32,123 bases of DNA from SAR202 cluster bacterium (lineage in GTDB: Bacteria; Chloroflexota; Dehalococcoidia; Lucifugimonadales; VGZR01), in contig VGZR01000022.1 of assembly GCA_016872515.1 (NCBI GenBank), positions 1 through 32,123 on the forward strand. Reading direction: 5' to 3'. This document shows, in pieces, positions 25,601-32,123 of this stretch. Within the stretch, counting starts at the first letter, position 1. Every line of letters starts with the position of its first letter. The translations under genes and the position numbers were made by a program. The notes below the pieces were generated by a model. That model was not told where the DNA came from, made no database searches, and saw only the letters and a list, made by a program, of their open reading frames with translations.

Positions 25601-25965
25601 TCTCGGTCCATGCATACGTCTCCTTCCGTAACCGCCAGGTGCAGTTCGCGCTGTTGCGGACGGTGGGGTTATCGTCGTGGCAGATGACCACCGTTGTGCT
25701 TGTGGAACAAGTGCTCATCATCGGTGCCGGGATGGCGCTGGGAGCCTGGATGGGCGAACGGCTGGGGGCTATCATCATGCCGTTCCTCGCCACCGACGAC
25801 CGCGGAAGCCAGGTCCTCCCGCCCTTCGCCCTCGAAGTGAACTGGCCCGTGCTTTTGATAACCTATGGCGTCATGGTGCTCATCTTCGCGGTTATCACGG
25901 CTGGGGTTATCCTCTTCGTGCGCCGCGCTTCCGTGACCCGTACGCTGCGGATAGGAGAGTTATAA
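22621..25965 (+). CDS. Second giant FtsX-like ABC transporter permease (1114 aa)
   Basis: Homologue of the preceding permease with the same plan. It has an N-terminal helix (about 20-42), an extracytoplasmic domain, and a helix cluster from about 316 (IIVLILIAVVILYYVVILSS). A block starting FQRYYLDVLLLAG (about 457) and the shared motif WQMARNP (about 540) follow. The second external domain contains VLIDGIDVV followed by PLETFEDLEGW (about 773-795, galactose-binding-like), and there are three C-terminal helices from about 973. The two proteins share FQRYYLDV, the FP turn and MARNP almost identically, which points to an old duplication. The GTG at 22621 starts 1 nt after the TGA of the first permease; the frame is open further upstream only over that gene. 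It most likely pairs with the first permease as a heterodimer. Confidence 0.88.
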   Translation: MLLTRLASAWVMVIKRALAHWRLLSAVIIGVVLACAIMAGTIVYFESLRELALKNALGRIPAEDLNIIIKAERGPTTPAERDKVVNATEVQVNSRVAWFLRDRSVVGRSATFFMTEPGNEGQAGLDNNRAYFVYLPDFGEVASIAPGGSAPRDQTVAAPGGTLTLEALVPESEALQYGIEIGEAFSVVPYWDDATPVASVVVTGLVRKNDPADEFWDLEETVLEAPTGPSFQTVPFYISEETYFGALGVAFRKMDSTYGWLLAVNQGRIDARNAATVRLKTLELKDRLGSQLFGYQQFTELDKVLADYDQRLFFTKLPMIIVLILIAVVILYYVVILSSLLVEQQRGEIALLRGRGAGPFHLLAVFALEGGTIAVLGAVLGPLIASGIISVAGFSPAFSDLTDGGLKTHISATAYGLSAVGGLFSFMALMVPAIQASRKSVTRHRQEAARPTALPFFQRYYLDVLLLAGCIVLFRQLSEQGSVVATRVFGEYAVNQMLLAVPALTLLAVAMVLLRLFPMALSLMSRLFSRWLPAGLVLAVWQMARNPTHYARLSLLLILTAGLGMFAASFGGTLERNFKERALYASGGDVRLQGMTLNNFGESLAVAPSYQSLPGVDRVAVAYRGDGYDASKLTGEDFVMFSVEGKELAEFTWTREDFASQPVADLMGKLESATMPVGLVLPKDATALRATIKPDRPQPTVLLVARLRDARDRWFAYDLGTLASGEWTNLEASLSRISVGRRRQGLQPVAPLTLMSIAVVQTDAQRPLQAGSVLIDGIDVVTPSQGAVPLETFEDLEGWTLLKVVPAAATDSMALAEPESEDRSSAVRFTWFEGPPFAARGIYAGPLLEPLPALANDKFFEATSHRHGDVFEIVAGNQRVPVQLVGDFDFFPSLDTENERFLITDLDSLLTYANLDPSDAELKPNEVWLKTSATGEERQALVESLNNRPFTVWRVYDREQLLGQHQVDPLMRAGWRALLFIAFGAVLILSCVGFSVHAYVSFRNRQVQFALLRTVGLSSWQMTTVVLVEQVLIIGAGMALGAWMGERLGAIIMPFLATDDRGSQVLPPFALEVNWPVLLITYGVMVLIFAVITAGVILFVRRASVTRTLRIGEL

Positions 25966-25972
25966 AGACAAC

Positions 25973-26863
25973 GTGGTGTCACAAGCGAACCAACCATATG
26001 TCCTCTGCGAGGACGTGTTCAAGATTTACAAGGTCGCTGACCTCGAAGTCGTCGCCCTGCGCGGCCTTGACCTGCATGTGGACAAGGGCGAGGTGGTGGC
26101 CATCGTCGGCGCCAGCGGCAGTGGCAAGAGCACCCTGCTGAGCGTCCTGGCGGGCTATGATGCACCGTCAGCCGGCCAGGTGGTCATCGGAGGGAAGGAC
26201 CTGCTTCGAGCCTCCACCCGCGAGATGGAGGAGTACCGGCGCAACGAGGTGGGCTTCATCTGGCAACAGACTAGCCGCAACCTGTTCCCATACCTGACTG
26301 CGTTAGAGAATGTGGCTCTGCCCATGATGCTCACCGACGCCGGGGACAAGCAGCGCCGGGCCGCCGAGCTGCTTGAACTCGTCGGCCTGACCCACAGGGC
26401 GCACCACACCCACGACAAGCTCTCCGGCGGCGAGCAACAGCGCGTCGCCATCGCCGTGGCCCTGGCCAACCGCCCGCCCCTACTCCTGGCCGACGAGCCG
26501 ACCGGCGAACTGGACGACGCCACCGCCAGCGAGATCCTCGACCTCTTCGGCACTATCAATAAGGACATGGACACGACCATCCTCATCGTCACCCACGACC
26601 CGCAGATCGCATACAAGGTGGGCCGCGTGGTGATGATCCGCGACGGCAAGATGGCCACCGAGATACGTCGTAAGATCACGTACCAGCGCATCACCAGCGA
26701 GGCCGAAACGGACGCGCAGCTCGAGGAGTTCACGCTTGTGGACGGGAGCGGCCGCGTCCAGATCCCCCGAGACCTGCTCGACCGCCTCAACATCAGGGAC
26801 CGAGCCAGGGTGAACATCGCGAACGGCTCCATCGTCCTGACGCCGGATGAGAAGACGCCATGA
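25973..26863 (+). CDS. ABC transporter ATP-binding protein with AbrB-like C-terminal tail
   Basis: 296 aa ATPase of the MacB/LolD class. Walker A is GASGSGKST (46-54), the signature LSGGEQQRVAIA starts at 150, and Walker B LLLADEPTGELDD gives Asp174 and Glu175. The insertion typical of this class (VGFIWQQTSRNLFPYLTALE) is present. Unusually, the nucleotide-binding domain is followed by about 60 extra residues. The last 40 (257-296) read GSGRVQIPRDLLDRLNIRD, then RARVNIANGSIVL. This looks like a SpoVT/AbrB swapped-hairpin domain, normally a DNA-binding or dimerising element. The start is GTG at 25973 (another GTG at 25976); GGAGAG lies rather far upstream. It is 7 nt from the permease stop and overlaps the next ATPase by 4 nt. 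Confidence 0.92.
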   Translation: MVSQANQPYVLCEDVFKIYKVADLEVVALRGLDLHVDKGEVVAIVGASGSGKSTLLSVLAGYDAPSAGQVVIGGKDLLRASTREMEEYRRNEVGFIWQQTSRNLFPYLTALENVALPMMLTDAGDKQRRAAELLELVGLTHRAHHTHDKLSGGEQQRVAIAVALANRPPLLLADEPTGELDDATASEILDLFGTINKDMDTTILIVTHDPQIAYKVGRVVMIRDGKMATEIRRKITYQRITSEAETDAQLEEFTLVDGSGRVQIPRDLLDRLNIRDRARVNIANGSIVLTPDEKTP

Positions 26864-27573
26864 CCAGAGTGCAACGGCTCCTCGCCACCGTTGACCTGAC
26901 CCGCAGCTACCGGCTGGGTTCGCAGGAGATCACCGCGCTCCGCCAGGTGAACATGAATGTCCTGCCCGGCCAGTTCATCGCGGTCGTCGGCCGCTCAGGA
27001 TCGGGAAAGACCACGCTGCTGAACCTCCTCGCGGGCCTGGACAAGCCTTCCTCGGGCCAGGTAATCCTGGAAGAGAAGGATGTGGCGGCCATGAGTGAGG
27101 ATGCGCGGACGAGGCTGCGGCGCACCAAGCTGGGGTTCGTGTTCCAGTCCTTCGGTCTGCTGCCGCTGCTCTCCGCTTTCGAAAACGTGGAGCTGCCCCT
27201 GCGCATAGCCGGCGTGAAGCCGAAGGAGCGTGAACAGCGGGCCAAGGATGCGCTGCAGATGGTCGGCCTCACCCGGCGCTCCCACCACCGGCCGTACGAG
27301 TTATCGGGCGGCGAGCAGCAGCGCATCGCCATCGCCAGGGCCATCGTCCACCATCCATCGCTCATCCTGGCCGACGAACCCACGGGCGAACTGGACTCGG
27401 TCAACGCCCGCTCCATCTTCGGCCTGTTCAAGGAGATGGTGCGCAACCAGGGCATCAGCGTCGTCGCGGCAACCCACGACTCGACGCTGCTGGCCATGGC
27501 CGACCAGGTCCTGGAGTTGCACGACGGGAAGCTCTCGACCAGGGAGCGCGAGAGCCACCGCTACAGGGACTAG
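26860..27573 (+). CDS. ABC transporter ATP-binding protein (MacB/LolD type)
   Basis: 237 aa ATPase, the standard length for the class. Walker A is GRSGSGKTT (44-52), the Q-loop region reads LGFVFQSFGLLPLLSAFENV, the signature LSGGEQQRIAIA starts at 148, and Walker B LILADEPTGELDS gives Asp172 and Glu173. The H-loop is AATHD. It begins at an ATG that overlaps the preceding stop (ATGA), so the two ATPases are translationally coupled. Two different ATPases for two different permeases suggests an asymmetric heterodimer, or two permease-ATPase pairs sharing an operon. There is no C-terminal extension, unlike its neighbour. Confidence 0.94.
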   Translation: MTRVQRLLATVDLTRSYRLGSQEITALRQVNMNVLPGQFIAVVGRSGSGKTTLLNLLAGLDKPSSGQVILEEKDVAAMSEDARTRLRRTKLGFVFQSFGLLPLLSAFENVELPLRIAGVKPKEREQRAKDALQMVGLTRRSHHRPYELSGGEQQRIAIARAIVHHPSLILADEPTGELDSVNARSIFGLFKEMVRNQGISVVAATHDSTLLAMADQVLELHDGKLSTRERESHRYRD

Positions 27574-27627
27574 CCAGGCCATCTCCGCGAATCTCGTCCG
27601 CCCTCCACGAATGAGACGGCATTTCCA

Positions 27628-27656
27628 TTGACGTTTTCCCGAACAATCCATAACAT
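27628..27656 (+). promoter_or_regulatory. Sigma-70-type promoter before the small orphan gene
   Basis: TTGACG (27628-27633), a 17-nt spacer and TAACAT (27651-27656) make a near-consensus promoter (5/6 and 4/6). The predicted start near 27663 lies about 48 nt before the ATG at 27711. It stands in the gap after the ABC operon and supports a real gene at 27711. Confidence 0.45.
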
Positions 27657-27710
27657 TTGCTCCGAATCTTTGTTCAGTCCCGTACCGCCTGAACATCCGT
27701 CACGGAACAG

Positions 27711-28055
27711 ATGGATACCTCCAACCTCGCCACGAGGCCTCTCGATGACTATCTGGCCCAGCGGGTCCCGCCGTCCGCCAGCAGTGTCGCGCCGCTGTAT
27801 CGCGAGACCGCCGTCTGCCACGCGTACATGTGCGTCTATGCCTACGGGTGTAGCCAAAAGACGCAGCGCCCAGCCCAGGTGATGAAGCGCCGCTGCATGC
27901 GCTATCTGCCCGAAGGGATGCGCGTCGAGCCGGGACTGTCGGACATGGCCCTCGACGTACTCGCACGGCAGCGGCAGCAGGGGCACCGCCTCTCCTCTAC
28001 CGTGTTGGTCATCATGGACAAGATGCGCCCCAACGGCCCGCTACGGCGAAGTTAA
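27711..28055 (+). CDS. Hypothetical protein, 114 aa, unrecognised
   Basis: No known family was recognised. The protein is soluble-looking and basic, with cysteines in HAYMCVYAYGC and RRCMRYL that might bind a metal, and a C-terminal half reading SDMALDVLARQRQQGHRLSS. It is probably real. Third codon positions are strongly GC-rich, as in the surrounding genes, although this is a gap region, and a near-consensus promoter lies 48 nt upstream. The ribosome site is weak (GGAA, 3 nt from the ATG). A minus-strand frame of 138 aa (27570-27986) covers the same DNA but has no promoter or motif. The gene stands alone between the ABC operon and the amidohydrolase operon. Confidence 0.45.
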   Translation: MDTSNLATRPLDDYLAQRVPPSASSVAPLYRETAVCHAYMCVYAYGCSQKTQRPAQVMKRRCMRYLPEGMRVEPGLSDMALDVLARQRQQGHRLSSTVLVIMDKMRPNGPLRRS

Positions 28056-28062
28056 GCCCAGC

Positions 28063-28089
28063 TTGCAGGCCCTTCCGCCCTGATATACC
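28063..28089 (+). promoter_or_regulatory. Possible promoter for the amidohydrolase operon
   Basis: TTGCAG (28063-28068) and TGATATACC (extended -10, TATACC at 28084-28089) are separated by 15 nt, shorter than usual. The transcript would start near 28096, about 33 nt before the TTG start codon, with GGAG in between. Weak, but the best candidate in the gap. Confidence 0.3.
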
Positions 28090-28128
28090 ATCGGGCAAAC
28101 CTCATCCCATTCGCTGGAGTCCTTCGCA

Positions 28129-29304
28129 TTGTACGACCTCATGCTGAAAGGCGGACGCGTCTTCGACGCCGCGCAGGGCATCGCCGGCAAGCGCATGGAC
28201 GTGGCCGTCAGCGGCGGTATCATCGCTAAGGTCGCGCCGGACATCGCCGAGTCTGCTGCCAGGGTACTGGACGTCTCCGGCAAGATCGTTGCACCGGGGC
28301 TGATAGACCTCCACTGCCACGTGTACGAGGGCGTGAACCAGACCGGTGTTGACCCCGACCTGGTCGGCGTACGCTCCGGCGTGACGACGGTCGTGGACGG
28401 CGGCAGCGCCGGTTTCGCGAACTTCGGCGGCTTTCCGGCCCACGTCGCTCCCAAGGCAAAGACACGCGTCTTGTGCTTCGTCCACATCGCCCGCAACGGC
28501 CTCTCGACGATGCCCGAGATCGGCGGGCGTGGGGACATCGACGTCGAGGAGACGGTCAAGGTCGTCCGCGCCAACAAGCCGCTGGTGCAGGGCGTCAAGG
28601 TGCGGGCCATCGGCCCGGCGGTGCCCAGCCTGGGCGTCGAGATGGTCAAGCTGGCCCTCCAGGCGGCGTCCCAGGGCGGCGTGCGGCTCATGGTCCACAT
28701 CGGCGATTTGTACATCAGGGAGGGACCGACCCTCACCCAGCAACTCCTGCCGCTGCTGCGCAAGGGCGACATCCTGACCCACACCTTCACCGGCAACCTG
28801 GGGCGCATCGTGGACGCGAAAGATAACGTGCTGCCGGAGCTATTTGCGGCCCAGGAGCGCGGGGTGACGCTGGATACAGCGATGGGCCGGTTCAACTTCA
28901 GCTTCGAGGTGGCACGACGGGCGCTGGACCAGGGTGTGAAGCCCAAAACACTGGCGACGGACATCACGGTGCCTGGGCGCCTCAACACCGTTCATAGCAT
29001 GACCGAGATGATGACCAGGTTCCTCGCCCTCGGCTCCACCGTTGCCGATGTCATCGCCATGGCGACGGCCAACCCCGCGGCGGCGCTGGGCATGGAGGCC
29101 ACCCTGGGCAGCCTGGCGCCGGGCCGCGTGGCCGACATCACCGTCCTCAACGAGGTCAGCGGCAAGTGGCGGCTCCGCGACACCGTGGGCAGCAGCCTGA
29201 CCAGCGACAAGGCCCTCGCGCCTGCCAGCACCGTCCGAGCGGGCGAGGTCATCATGCCCGACTGGGGACCGCACCCCTGGGGCTGGCTTCCGGAGCAGGC
29301 ATGA
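28129..29304 (+). CDS. Amidohydrolase/deacetylase-family metallohydrolase
   Basis: 391 aa TIM-barrel metal hydrolase of the dihydroorotase-like amidohydrolase superfamily. The complete binuclear metal set is visible: His62 and His64 in DLHCH, Lys157 (the carbamylated bridging Lys) in VQGVKVRAIG, His190 in MVHIGD, His218 in LTHTFTG and Asp278 in LATDI. The closest family by feel is the enterococcal deacetylase-type group (annotated amidohydrolase/deacetylase), whose members hydrolyse N-acyl or ester substrates. The substrate here is unknown. The start is TTG, with GGAG 9 nt upstream. The stop overlaps the next ATG (ATGA), so it is coupled to the enoyl-CoA hydratase-like gene. Confidence 0.9.
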   Translation: MYDLMLKGGRVFDAAQGIAGKRMDVAVSGGIIAKVAPDIAESAARVLDVSGKIVAPGLIDLHCHVYEGVNQTGVDPDLVGVRSGVTTVVDGGSAGFANFGGFPAHVAPKAKTRVLCFVHIARNGLSTMPEIGGRGDIDVEETVKVVRANKPLVQGVKVRAIGPAVPSLGVEMVKLALQAASQGGVRLMVHIGDLYIREGPTLTQQLLPLLRKGDILTHTFTGNLGRIVDAKDNVLPELFAAQERGVTLDTAMGRFNFSFEVARRALDQGVKPKTLATDITVPGRLNTVHSMTEMMTRFLALGSTVADVIAMATANPAAALGMEATLGSLAPGRVADITVLNEVSGKWRLRDTVGSSLTSDKALAPASTVRAGEVIMPDWGPHPWGWLPEQA

Positions 29305-30089
29305 CGGACGAAATCCTCCTCGAAAAGCGCGACGGCGTCGCCACCATCACTATCAACCGGCCCACCCAGCGAAACGCCATCAACTACCCAGGCTGGCTGG
29401 AGCTGCACCGCATCGCCGTGGACCTTGAGCATGACCCGGACACCAAGGTGGTGGTGCTGACCGGCGCGGGCGACGCGGCATTCTCCTCCGGCGCCGACAT
29501 CAAGGACTTCGAGCTCTACCGCAACAGCGCGGCCAAGGCGAAGATGTACGCCGCCGCCTTCGAGGGAGCCATGGACGCCGTTGAGGCGCTGTCCAAGCCC
29601 ACCATCTGCCTCATCAAGGGCTTCTGCGTGGGCGGCGGCTGCGAGCTGACGCTGGCGGCGGACATCCGCATCGCCGCCGACAACTCTAAGTTCGGCATCC
29701 CCGTCGCCAAGCTGGGCATCCTGGTCGGGTACAGCGAGATGCGCCGCCTGGTCAACCTAGTCGGCCCAGGCAACGCCTCCTATATCCTCCTCACGGGCCG
29801 CATGTGGGACACCGCCGAGGCGCTGCGCGTCGGGCTCGTTAGCCTCGTCGTCCCCCTGGCCCAAGCCCACGACTTCACCTATGGCTTGGCCAACGAGATG
29901 ACCAAACTAGCGCCGCTGTCCCAGGGCCGCCACAAGCGCATCATGCGGACCGTGCTGAGCAACCCTTCCTTGGAGGGGCTGACCCCGGAGGAAAAGGCCC
30001 TGCCCTTGACCAACTTCGACAGCGAGGACTTCCACGAGGGGCGGCGGGCTTTCGTGGAGCGCCGCCCACCGCAGTTCAAAGGGCGGTAA
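29301..30089 (+). CDS. Enoyl-CoA hydratase/isomerase-family protein
   Basis: 262 aa crotonase-fold protein acting on acyl-CoA thioesters. The oxyanion-hole segments are clear: AFSSGADIKDF and GFCVGGGCELTLAADIRIA. Of the two catalytic glutamates of true crotonase (Glu144 and Glu164 of the rat enzyme), the first is present as Glu115. The second is replaced by Val135 (FGIPVAKLG where hydratases have FGxPEIxLG). Simple water addition is therefore doubtful; isomerase, hydrolase, decarboxylase or C-C lyase activity is possible. The ATG at 29301 overlaps the amidohydrolase stop. With the CoA-transferase downstream it suggests a catabolic route for a CoA-activated acid. Confidence 0.92.
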   Translation: MTDEILLEKRDGVATITINRPTQRNAINYPGWLELHRIAVDLEHDPDTKVVVLTGAGDAAFSSGADIKDFELYRNSAAKAKMYAAAFEGAMDAVEALSKPTICLIKGFCVGGGCELTLAADIRIAADNSKFGIPVAKLGILVGYSEMRRLVNLVGPGNASYILLTGRMWDTAEALRVGLVSLVVPLAQAHDFTYGLANEMTKLAPLSQGRHKRIMRTVLSNPSLEGLTPEEKALPLTNFDSEDFHEGRRAFVERRPPQFKGR

Positions 30090-30176
30090 CCCCTCGCGTC
30101 CCTCGTCCCTTCGACAACCTCGCTTCAAACGGGCAAAATAGAGGCTCATTCTCTGGTGGCTAAGGACTAACATCGC

Positions 30177-31373
30177 ATGACCAACAAGATGCCCCTGGAC
30201 GGCGTGAAGGTGCTGGACTGCACAGCCATCCTGGCTGGGCCGTTCTGCACGATGCTGCTGGCGGACATGGGCGCCGACGTCGTGAAGGTCGAGCGCCCCG
30301 GCGGCGGCGACGACACCCGGCGCATGGGGCCACCATTCCTGGGTGGCGACGCCGTCTCATTCCTCATGGTGAACCGCAACAAGCGTGGCATCGTTCTCGA
30401 CCTGAAGTCCGAGGACGGCGCCGCCCTTTTCCGAAAGATGGCCGCCCGCTCCGACATCGTCGTGGAGAACCTCCGGCCAGGCGCCATGGCCTCGCTCGGC
30501 CTCGGCTACGAGGACCTGCGGCGCGATAACCCCGCGCTCATCTACTGCTCCATCTCCGGCTTTGGAGGCTCCGGCCCGTACAAGGACCGCACCGGCTTCG
30601 ACCTCGTCGCTCAGGGTATGAGCGGCCTTATGAGCATCACCGGCCACCCCGGCGCGCCGCCGGCCAAGGTCGGCGTGCCTATCTCCGACCTGAACGCGGG
30701 CATGTACGCCACCTACGGCATCCTCTCCGCTTACATCAACCGTCTCAAGACAGGCCAGGGTCAGCTCGTGGACACCTCGCTGTTGGAGGGGGCTATCGCC
30801 TACACCGTCTGGGAGTCGGCCACCTACTTCTCCACGGGAACCACGCCGCTGCCTGTGGGTTCGGCCCACCGCATGACGGCGCCGTACCAGGCCTTCCGCA
30901 CCGCCGATGGCTACATCAACATCGGCGCCGCCAACCAGTCCACATGGGAGCGGCTGTGCAAGGCCATCGGACGCGAAGACCTGCTCTCCGAACCGCGCTA
31001 CTCCACCAACGCCAACCGCGTCGTGAACATCAAGGACCTGGCGGCGACGCTGGAAGAGACGCTGCGGAAGAAGCCGATGGCCCACTGGCTGCCGCTGCTG
31101 GAGAAGAACGGCGTGCCCTCCGGCCCCATCAACGACATGGCCGCGGTCTATGCCGACCCACACGTCCAGGCGCGCAACATGATGGTTACCATGCAGCACC
31201 CAAAGGCTGGCCAACTCAAGACGATCGGCATCCCAGTCAAGCTCTCCGACACGCCCGGCACCATCCGCCGCCCGGCCCCGACCCTGGGCCAGCACACCGA
31301 CGAGGTTCTGCGCGAGATGGGGTTATCCGCGGAGGAGATTGCTCGCCTACGCAAAGCGGGCGTGGTGGCTTGA
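30177..31373 (+). CDS. CaiB/BaiF family (class III) CoA-transferase
   Basis: 398 aa, full length for the family. These enzymes move CoA between carboxylic acids through an aspartyl-CoA anhydride. The catalytic Asp is Asp171 in VPISDLNAGMYA, which matches Asp169 of formyl-CoA transferase. N-terminal landmarks LDCTAILAGPFCTMLLADMG and VENLRPGAMASLGLGYEDL are present, as is the C-terminal small-domain motif HTDEVLREMGLS. It follows the enoyl-CoA hydratase-like gene by 87 nt and probably activates the acid that the neighbouring enzymes process. The ATG has AAGGA about 10 nt upstream. The actual acid pair cannot be told from sequence. Confidence 0.94.
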   Translation: MTNKMPLDGVKVLDCTAILAGPFCTMLLADMGADVVKVERPGGGDDTRRMGPPFLGGDAVSFLMVNRNKRGIVLDLKSEDGAALFRKMAARSDIVVENLRPGAMASLGLGYEDLRRDNPALIYCSISGFGGSGPYKDRTGFDLVAQGMSGLMSITGHPGAPPAKVGVPISDLNAGMYATYGILSAYINRLKTGQGQLVDTSLLEGAIAYTVWESATYFSTGTTPLPVGSAHRMTAPYQAFRTADGYINIGAANQSTWERLCKAIGREDLLSEPRYSTNANRVVNIKDLAATLEETLRKKPMAHWLPLLEKNGVPSGPINDMAAVYADPHVQARNMMVTMQHPKAGQLKTIGIPVKLSDTPGTIRRPAPTLGQHTDEVLREMGLSAEEIARLRKAGVVA

Positions 31374-31399
31374 CCGTTCTAGGCCTGTCAGAAATCGCC

Positions 31400-31918
31400 A
31401 TGATGACTGCGGACGATGTCCTTCGGGTACTCGACCTCCTAGAAGGGGCTGGAATACACGTATGGCTCGATGGTGGTTGGGGCATCGATGCGCTATTGGA
31501 AGAACAGACTCGGCTTCACAACGACCTGGATATCGCGCTGAATTGCGAAGACTTGCCGGGCTTCATGCAGGTGATGGAGCAGGCGGGGTTCCGACCCGTT
31601 GAAGGTGGTGAACCAAAGAACTTTGTGGTGGCGGATGGCCAAGGCCGCCAAGTGGACGTCCACCTGGTAGATGCCAACATCGCCAGGCTAGATGACCGCG
31701 GAACTGAGGCGTATGGGCCGAACGGCTTGGCCTACCCCATTGGTTCTCTGGACAGATATGGAGTAGTCCTCGGAAGGAAGGTGAGATGCGTTACCGCTGA
31801 ATTCCAAGTCGAGTCACATACGTGGTATGAGCCCAGTGAGAAAGATTTCCAAGACGTTCTAGCTCTTTGTAATCGCTTCGAGCTTCCGCTGCCACCTGCT
31901 TTCAATTCGAGGGCTTGA
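31400..31918 (+). CDS. Nucleotidyltransferase, lincosamide/aminoglycoside adenylyltransferase-like
   Basis: 172 aa minimal nucleotidyltransferase. It shows the signature VWLDGGWGIDALLEEQTRLH followed by NDLDIAL, with Asp42 and Asp44 as the probable metal ligands. The pattern resembles Lnu(A)-type lincosamide and ANT(2'')-type aminoglycoside adenylyltransferases, with a later DVHLVD strand. Many environmental relatives have no proven resistance role, so a drug substrate is only a possibility. ATGs at 31400 and 31403 fit the family N-terminus; a TTG overlapping the CoA-transferase stop (31370) is an alternative that adds 10 residues. GC drops to about 55 % here, lower than the upstream operon, so it may be a recent arrival. 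Confidence 0.85.
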   Translation: MMTADDVLRVLDLLEGAGIHVWLDGGWGIDALLEEQTRLHNDLDIALNCEDLPGFMQVMEQAGFRPVEGGEPKNFVVADGQGRQVDVHLVDANIARLDDRGTEAYGPNGLAYPIGSLDRYGVVLGRKVRCVTAEFQVESHTWYEPSEKDFQDVLALCNRFELPLPPAFNSRA

Positions 31919-31966
31919 ACTGACCCCTCTACCCACAGATACAGCGGTGCGTGGGACGTAGTGACG

Positions 31967-32123
31967 ATGGATGCCCAGCAGTTACAGGCCCTGGTCGCCG
32001 AGTTCGTGCACAAGCACGGCTTGGATGCCGACATTGAGGCACGGCTGCTGGACCTCGTCTCCGAGGTCGGCGAACTGTCCAAGGAGGCGCTAAGGGGGTC
32101 GGCTTACGGTGGCAAGGAGTTCC
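31967..32123 (+). CDS. MazG-like nucleotide pyrophosphohydrolase (5' part only, runs off the window)
   Basis: The first 52 residues are visible. The segment ARLLDLVSEVGELSKEALRG contains the EVGEL..E arrangement of the MazG-type all-alpha NTP pyrophosphohydrolases, whose paired acidic residues bind Mg2+. Such enzymes hydrolyse non-canonical or excess NTPs. The start is the ATG at 31967; an in-frame GTG lies at 31961. There is no clear ribosome site. The rest of the gene lies beyond the right edge, so the downstream acidic motif cannot be checked. Confidence 0.7.
   Translation, partial: MDAQQLQALVAEFVHKHGLDADIEARLLDLVSEVGELSKEALRGSAYGGKEF

Noticed and set aside
30104-30119. TCCCTTCGACA near the CoA-transferase start, resembling the REP-like repeat at 7261-7288
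   Set aside because: Only about ten bases match and the second half differs, so it is too short to call a copy.
30944-31399. Long N-terminal extension of the nucleotidyltransferase frame
   Set aside because: It lies over the CoA-transferase gene in another frame and has no family similarity; the enzyme begins at 31400.

Overview
The window is a GC-rich bacterial chromosome segment (roughly 60-65 % GC in most genes, about 50-55 % in a few patches) with no tRNA, rRNA or CRISPR that I can see. The gene mix suggests a heterotrophic member of the Chloroflexota (SAR202 or Dehalococcoidia-like). It includes a CoxL-type molybdenum hydroxylase, a benzoylformate-decarboxylase-like TPP enzyme, a class III CoA-transferase beside a crotonase and a deacetylase-type amidohydrolase, very large FtsX-type permeases, and GTG/TTG starts. 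The taxonomic call is inference; no marker gene is present.

Layout. (1) 1-3536, minus strand: a compact DNA-repair operon, rmuC - dinB - tag-like - tag. Its first gene, rmuC, is full length but carries two in-frame stops. (2) 3672-9653, minus strand: a TPP-dependent decarboxylase/ligase-like enzyme, a MoxR-type AAA+ ATPase and a form-II CoxL-like molybdopterin subunit. They are separated by low-GC, hairpin-rich DNA. (3) 9723-10950, minus strand: a degraded patch holding a transposase core broken by a TGA stop, running on in frame into an orphan ORF with a KOW-like segment and a piece resembling the finger region of DnaE-type polymerases.

(4) 11072-18798, plus strand: a good promoter followed by six nearly contiguous genes. 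These are 2-oxo acid dehydrogenase E1 alpha, E1 beta and E2, the octanoyltransferase LipB, a secreted nuclease lipoprotein (SNase plus lamin-tail domain) and a penicillin-acylase-family hydrolase. LipB supplies octanoyl groups for lipoylation of E2; no E3 or LipA lies in the window. (5) 18848-27573, plus strand: a four-gene export-type ABC system with two giant homologous FtsX-like permeases (1221 and 1114 aa) and two MacB/LolD-type ATPases, one with an AbrB-like C-terminal tail. It is the most unusual coherent system here.

(6) 27628-32123, plus strand: a small orphan gene with its own promoter, then an amidohydrolase, an enoyl-CoA hydratase-family protein, a CaiB/BaiF CoA-transferase, a Lnu/AadB-like nucleotidyltransferase and the start of a MazG-like pyrophosphohydrolase that runs off the right edge.

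All family assignments come from reading motifs by eye; no database search was possible.
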